Positions 61,225-61,611 of a DNA stretch of 61,611 nt are shown piece by piece. The notes beneath the pieces were generated by a model. The model saw only the letters and a list, made by a program, of their open reading frames with translations, did not search any database and was not told where the DNA came from. The stretch lies in NCBI GenBank assembly GCA_013792005.1, contig VMSU01000225.1, positions 1 through 61,611 of the forward strand. Direction: 5' to 3'. The stretch is from Desulfobulbaceae bacterium. GTDB taxonomy: Bacteria; Desulfobacterota; Desulfobulbia; Desulfobulbales; VMSU01. Numbering within the stretch: the first letter of the stretch is position 1; the number at the start of each line of letters is the position of its first letter. A program made the position numbers and the translations under genes.

Positions 61225-61611
61225 CAATCTCTCACCCTGACTGATATCTTTTCAAGAGCCACGTCAACCTTTGTGTCGTCGGTAGTTTTCATGAAAAAAT
61301 CATGTTCTAAGGCACAGGGGACTCACTTACTTCCATCGACACCCCATTCTTCTCGAACTTAATCAGTAATTACCTTGCATCGGCATCTTACCAGGATCTC
61401 GGTCATTACTTCCCCTGATGTTTCTTCACTTAGGAAGCCCAAGCCGCATCTTCACTCCCTCCAAAAATAAATTGGGTATTTTTGACTAAAACCGCGAAGG
61501 GTCAAGTTTGGACGAGATAAACTTATCATATCAGATTGTTAGCACTGCCAACTTCCGACACCACCAATTGACTGATAATCCGCTCAAGATCAATGATAAC
61601 GCTGATTTCCT
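61225..61611. other. Right edge, no clear gene
   Basis: No complete gene is supported. A short minus-strand reading frame enters from the right edge and stops near 61530; too little is present to name it. No transposase remnant or inverted repeat was recognised. Confidence 0.3.

Noticed and set aside
1591-61611. CRISPR array, tRNA or rRNA genes
   Set aside because: No regularly spaced palindromic repeats with unique spacers, and no tRNA- or rRNA-like sequence, were seen; the only ordered repeats are the iterons.

Overview
The window is a contiguous piece of a large conjugative plasmid carrying about 42 kb of copper/silver and divalent-metal resistance cargo. The backbone is IncP-like in gene content: traK-traL-traM, an iteron origin with a Rep_3 initiator, parA-parB, and a complete P-type (MPF-T) mating-pair-formation operon, trbB to trbN plus trbP. 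The host is probably a Desulfobacterota-type, sulfate-reducer-like bacterium. That is an inference from a likely UGA-selenocysteine redox protein, NosR/NapH-like membrane polyferredoxins, a CD1871A-like CXXC miniprotein and a DUF1566 protein; no rRNA or other taxonomic marker is present. The backbone is more AT-rich than the cargo, which suggests the cargo was assembled separately.

Layout. 1-1554: traKLM; oriT, relaxase and coupling protein should lie left of base 1. 1555-3678: oriV with phased iterons and the rep gene. 3655-5318: parAB, with two copies of a perfect palindrome that look like parS, one of them inside parB. 5480-6503: small plasmid genes, including a ribbon-helix-helix protein. 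6715-18785: the trb operon, with a short trbK lipoprotein gene whose encoded tail duplicates that of TrbJ. 18786-19139: module boundary.

19140-46817, almost all on the minus strand: a copper/silver island. It contains a Sec-containing Prx-like protein, small membrane proteins, a histidine kinase, a methyltransferase, a DUF2933 protein, a frameshifted MFS pump, a CusCBA-type efflux operon running into a NosR-like electron-transfer set, Met-rich periplasmic proteins, a diguanylate cyclase, CopB and the CopA multicopper oxidase, a P1B ATPase with YHS and heavy-metal-binding domains, an HD-GYP protein, NDH-2 and a MerR-family regulator. Two nearly matching 22-bp MerR-type operators lie at 22.95 and 43.79 kb.

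46958-61224, plus strand: a DUF1566 protein, an IS3-family transposase remnant, and an ArsR-controlled cluster (secreted protein, CzcCBA-type RND pump, PII-like protein, lipoprotein, Zn/Cd-type ATPase). A thiol-redox and membrane-ferredoxin cluster follows (DsbB, DsbA-like, TlpA-like, CXXC miniprotein, polyferredoxin).

How it works together (inference): ATPases move metal out of the cytoplasm, RND pumps move it across the outer membrane, and the multicopper oxidase and Met/His-rich proteins oxidise or buffer Cu(I)/Ag(I) in the periplasm. Membrane ferredoxins and thioredoxin-like proteins probably supply electrons for metal or thiol redox balance in an anaerobe. The strongest unusual signals are the UGA-in-CXXC gene with a SECIS-like hairpin, the TrbJ/TrbK shared tail, the parS-like palindrome inside parB, and the coupling of Cus efflux to a NosR-like electron-transfer module.
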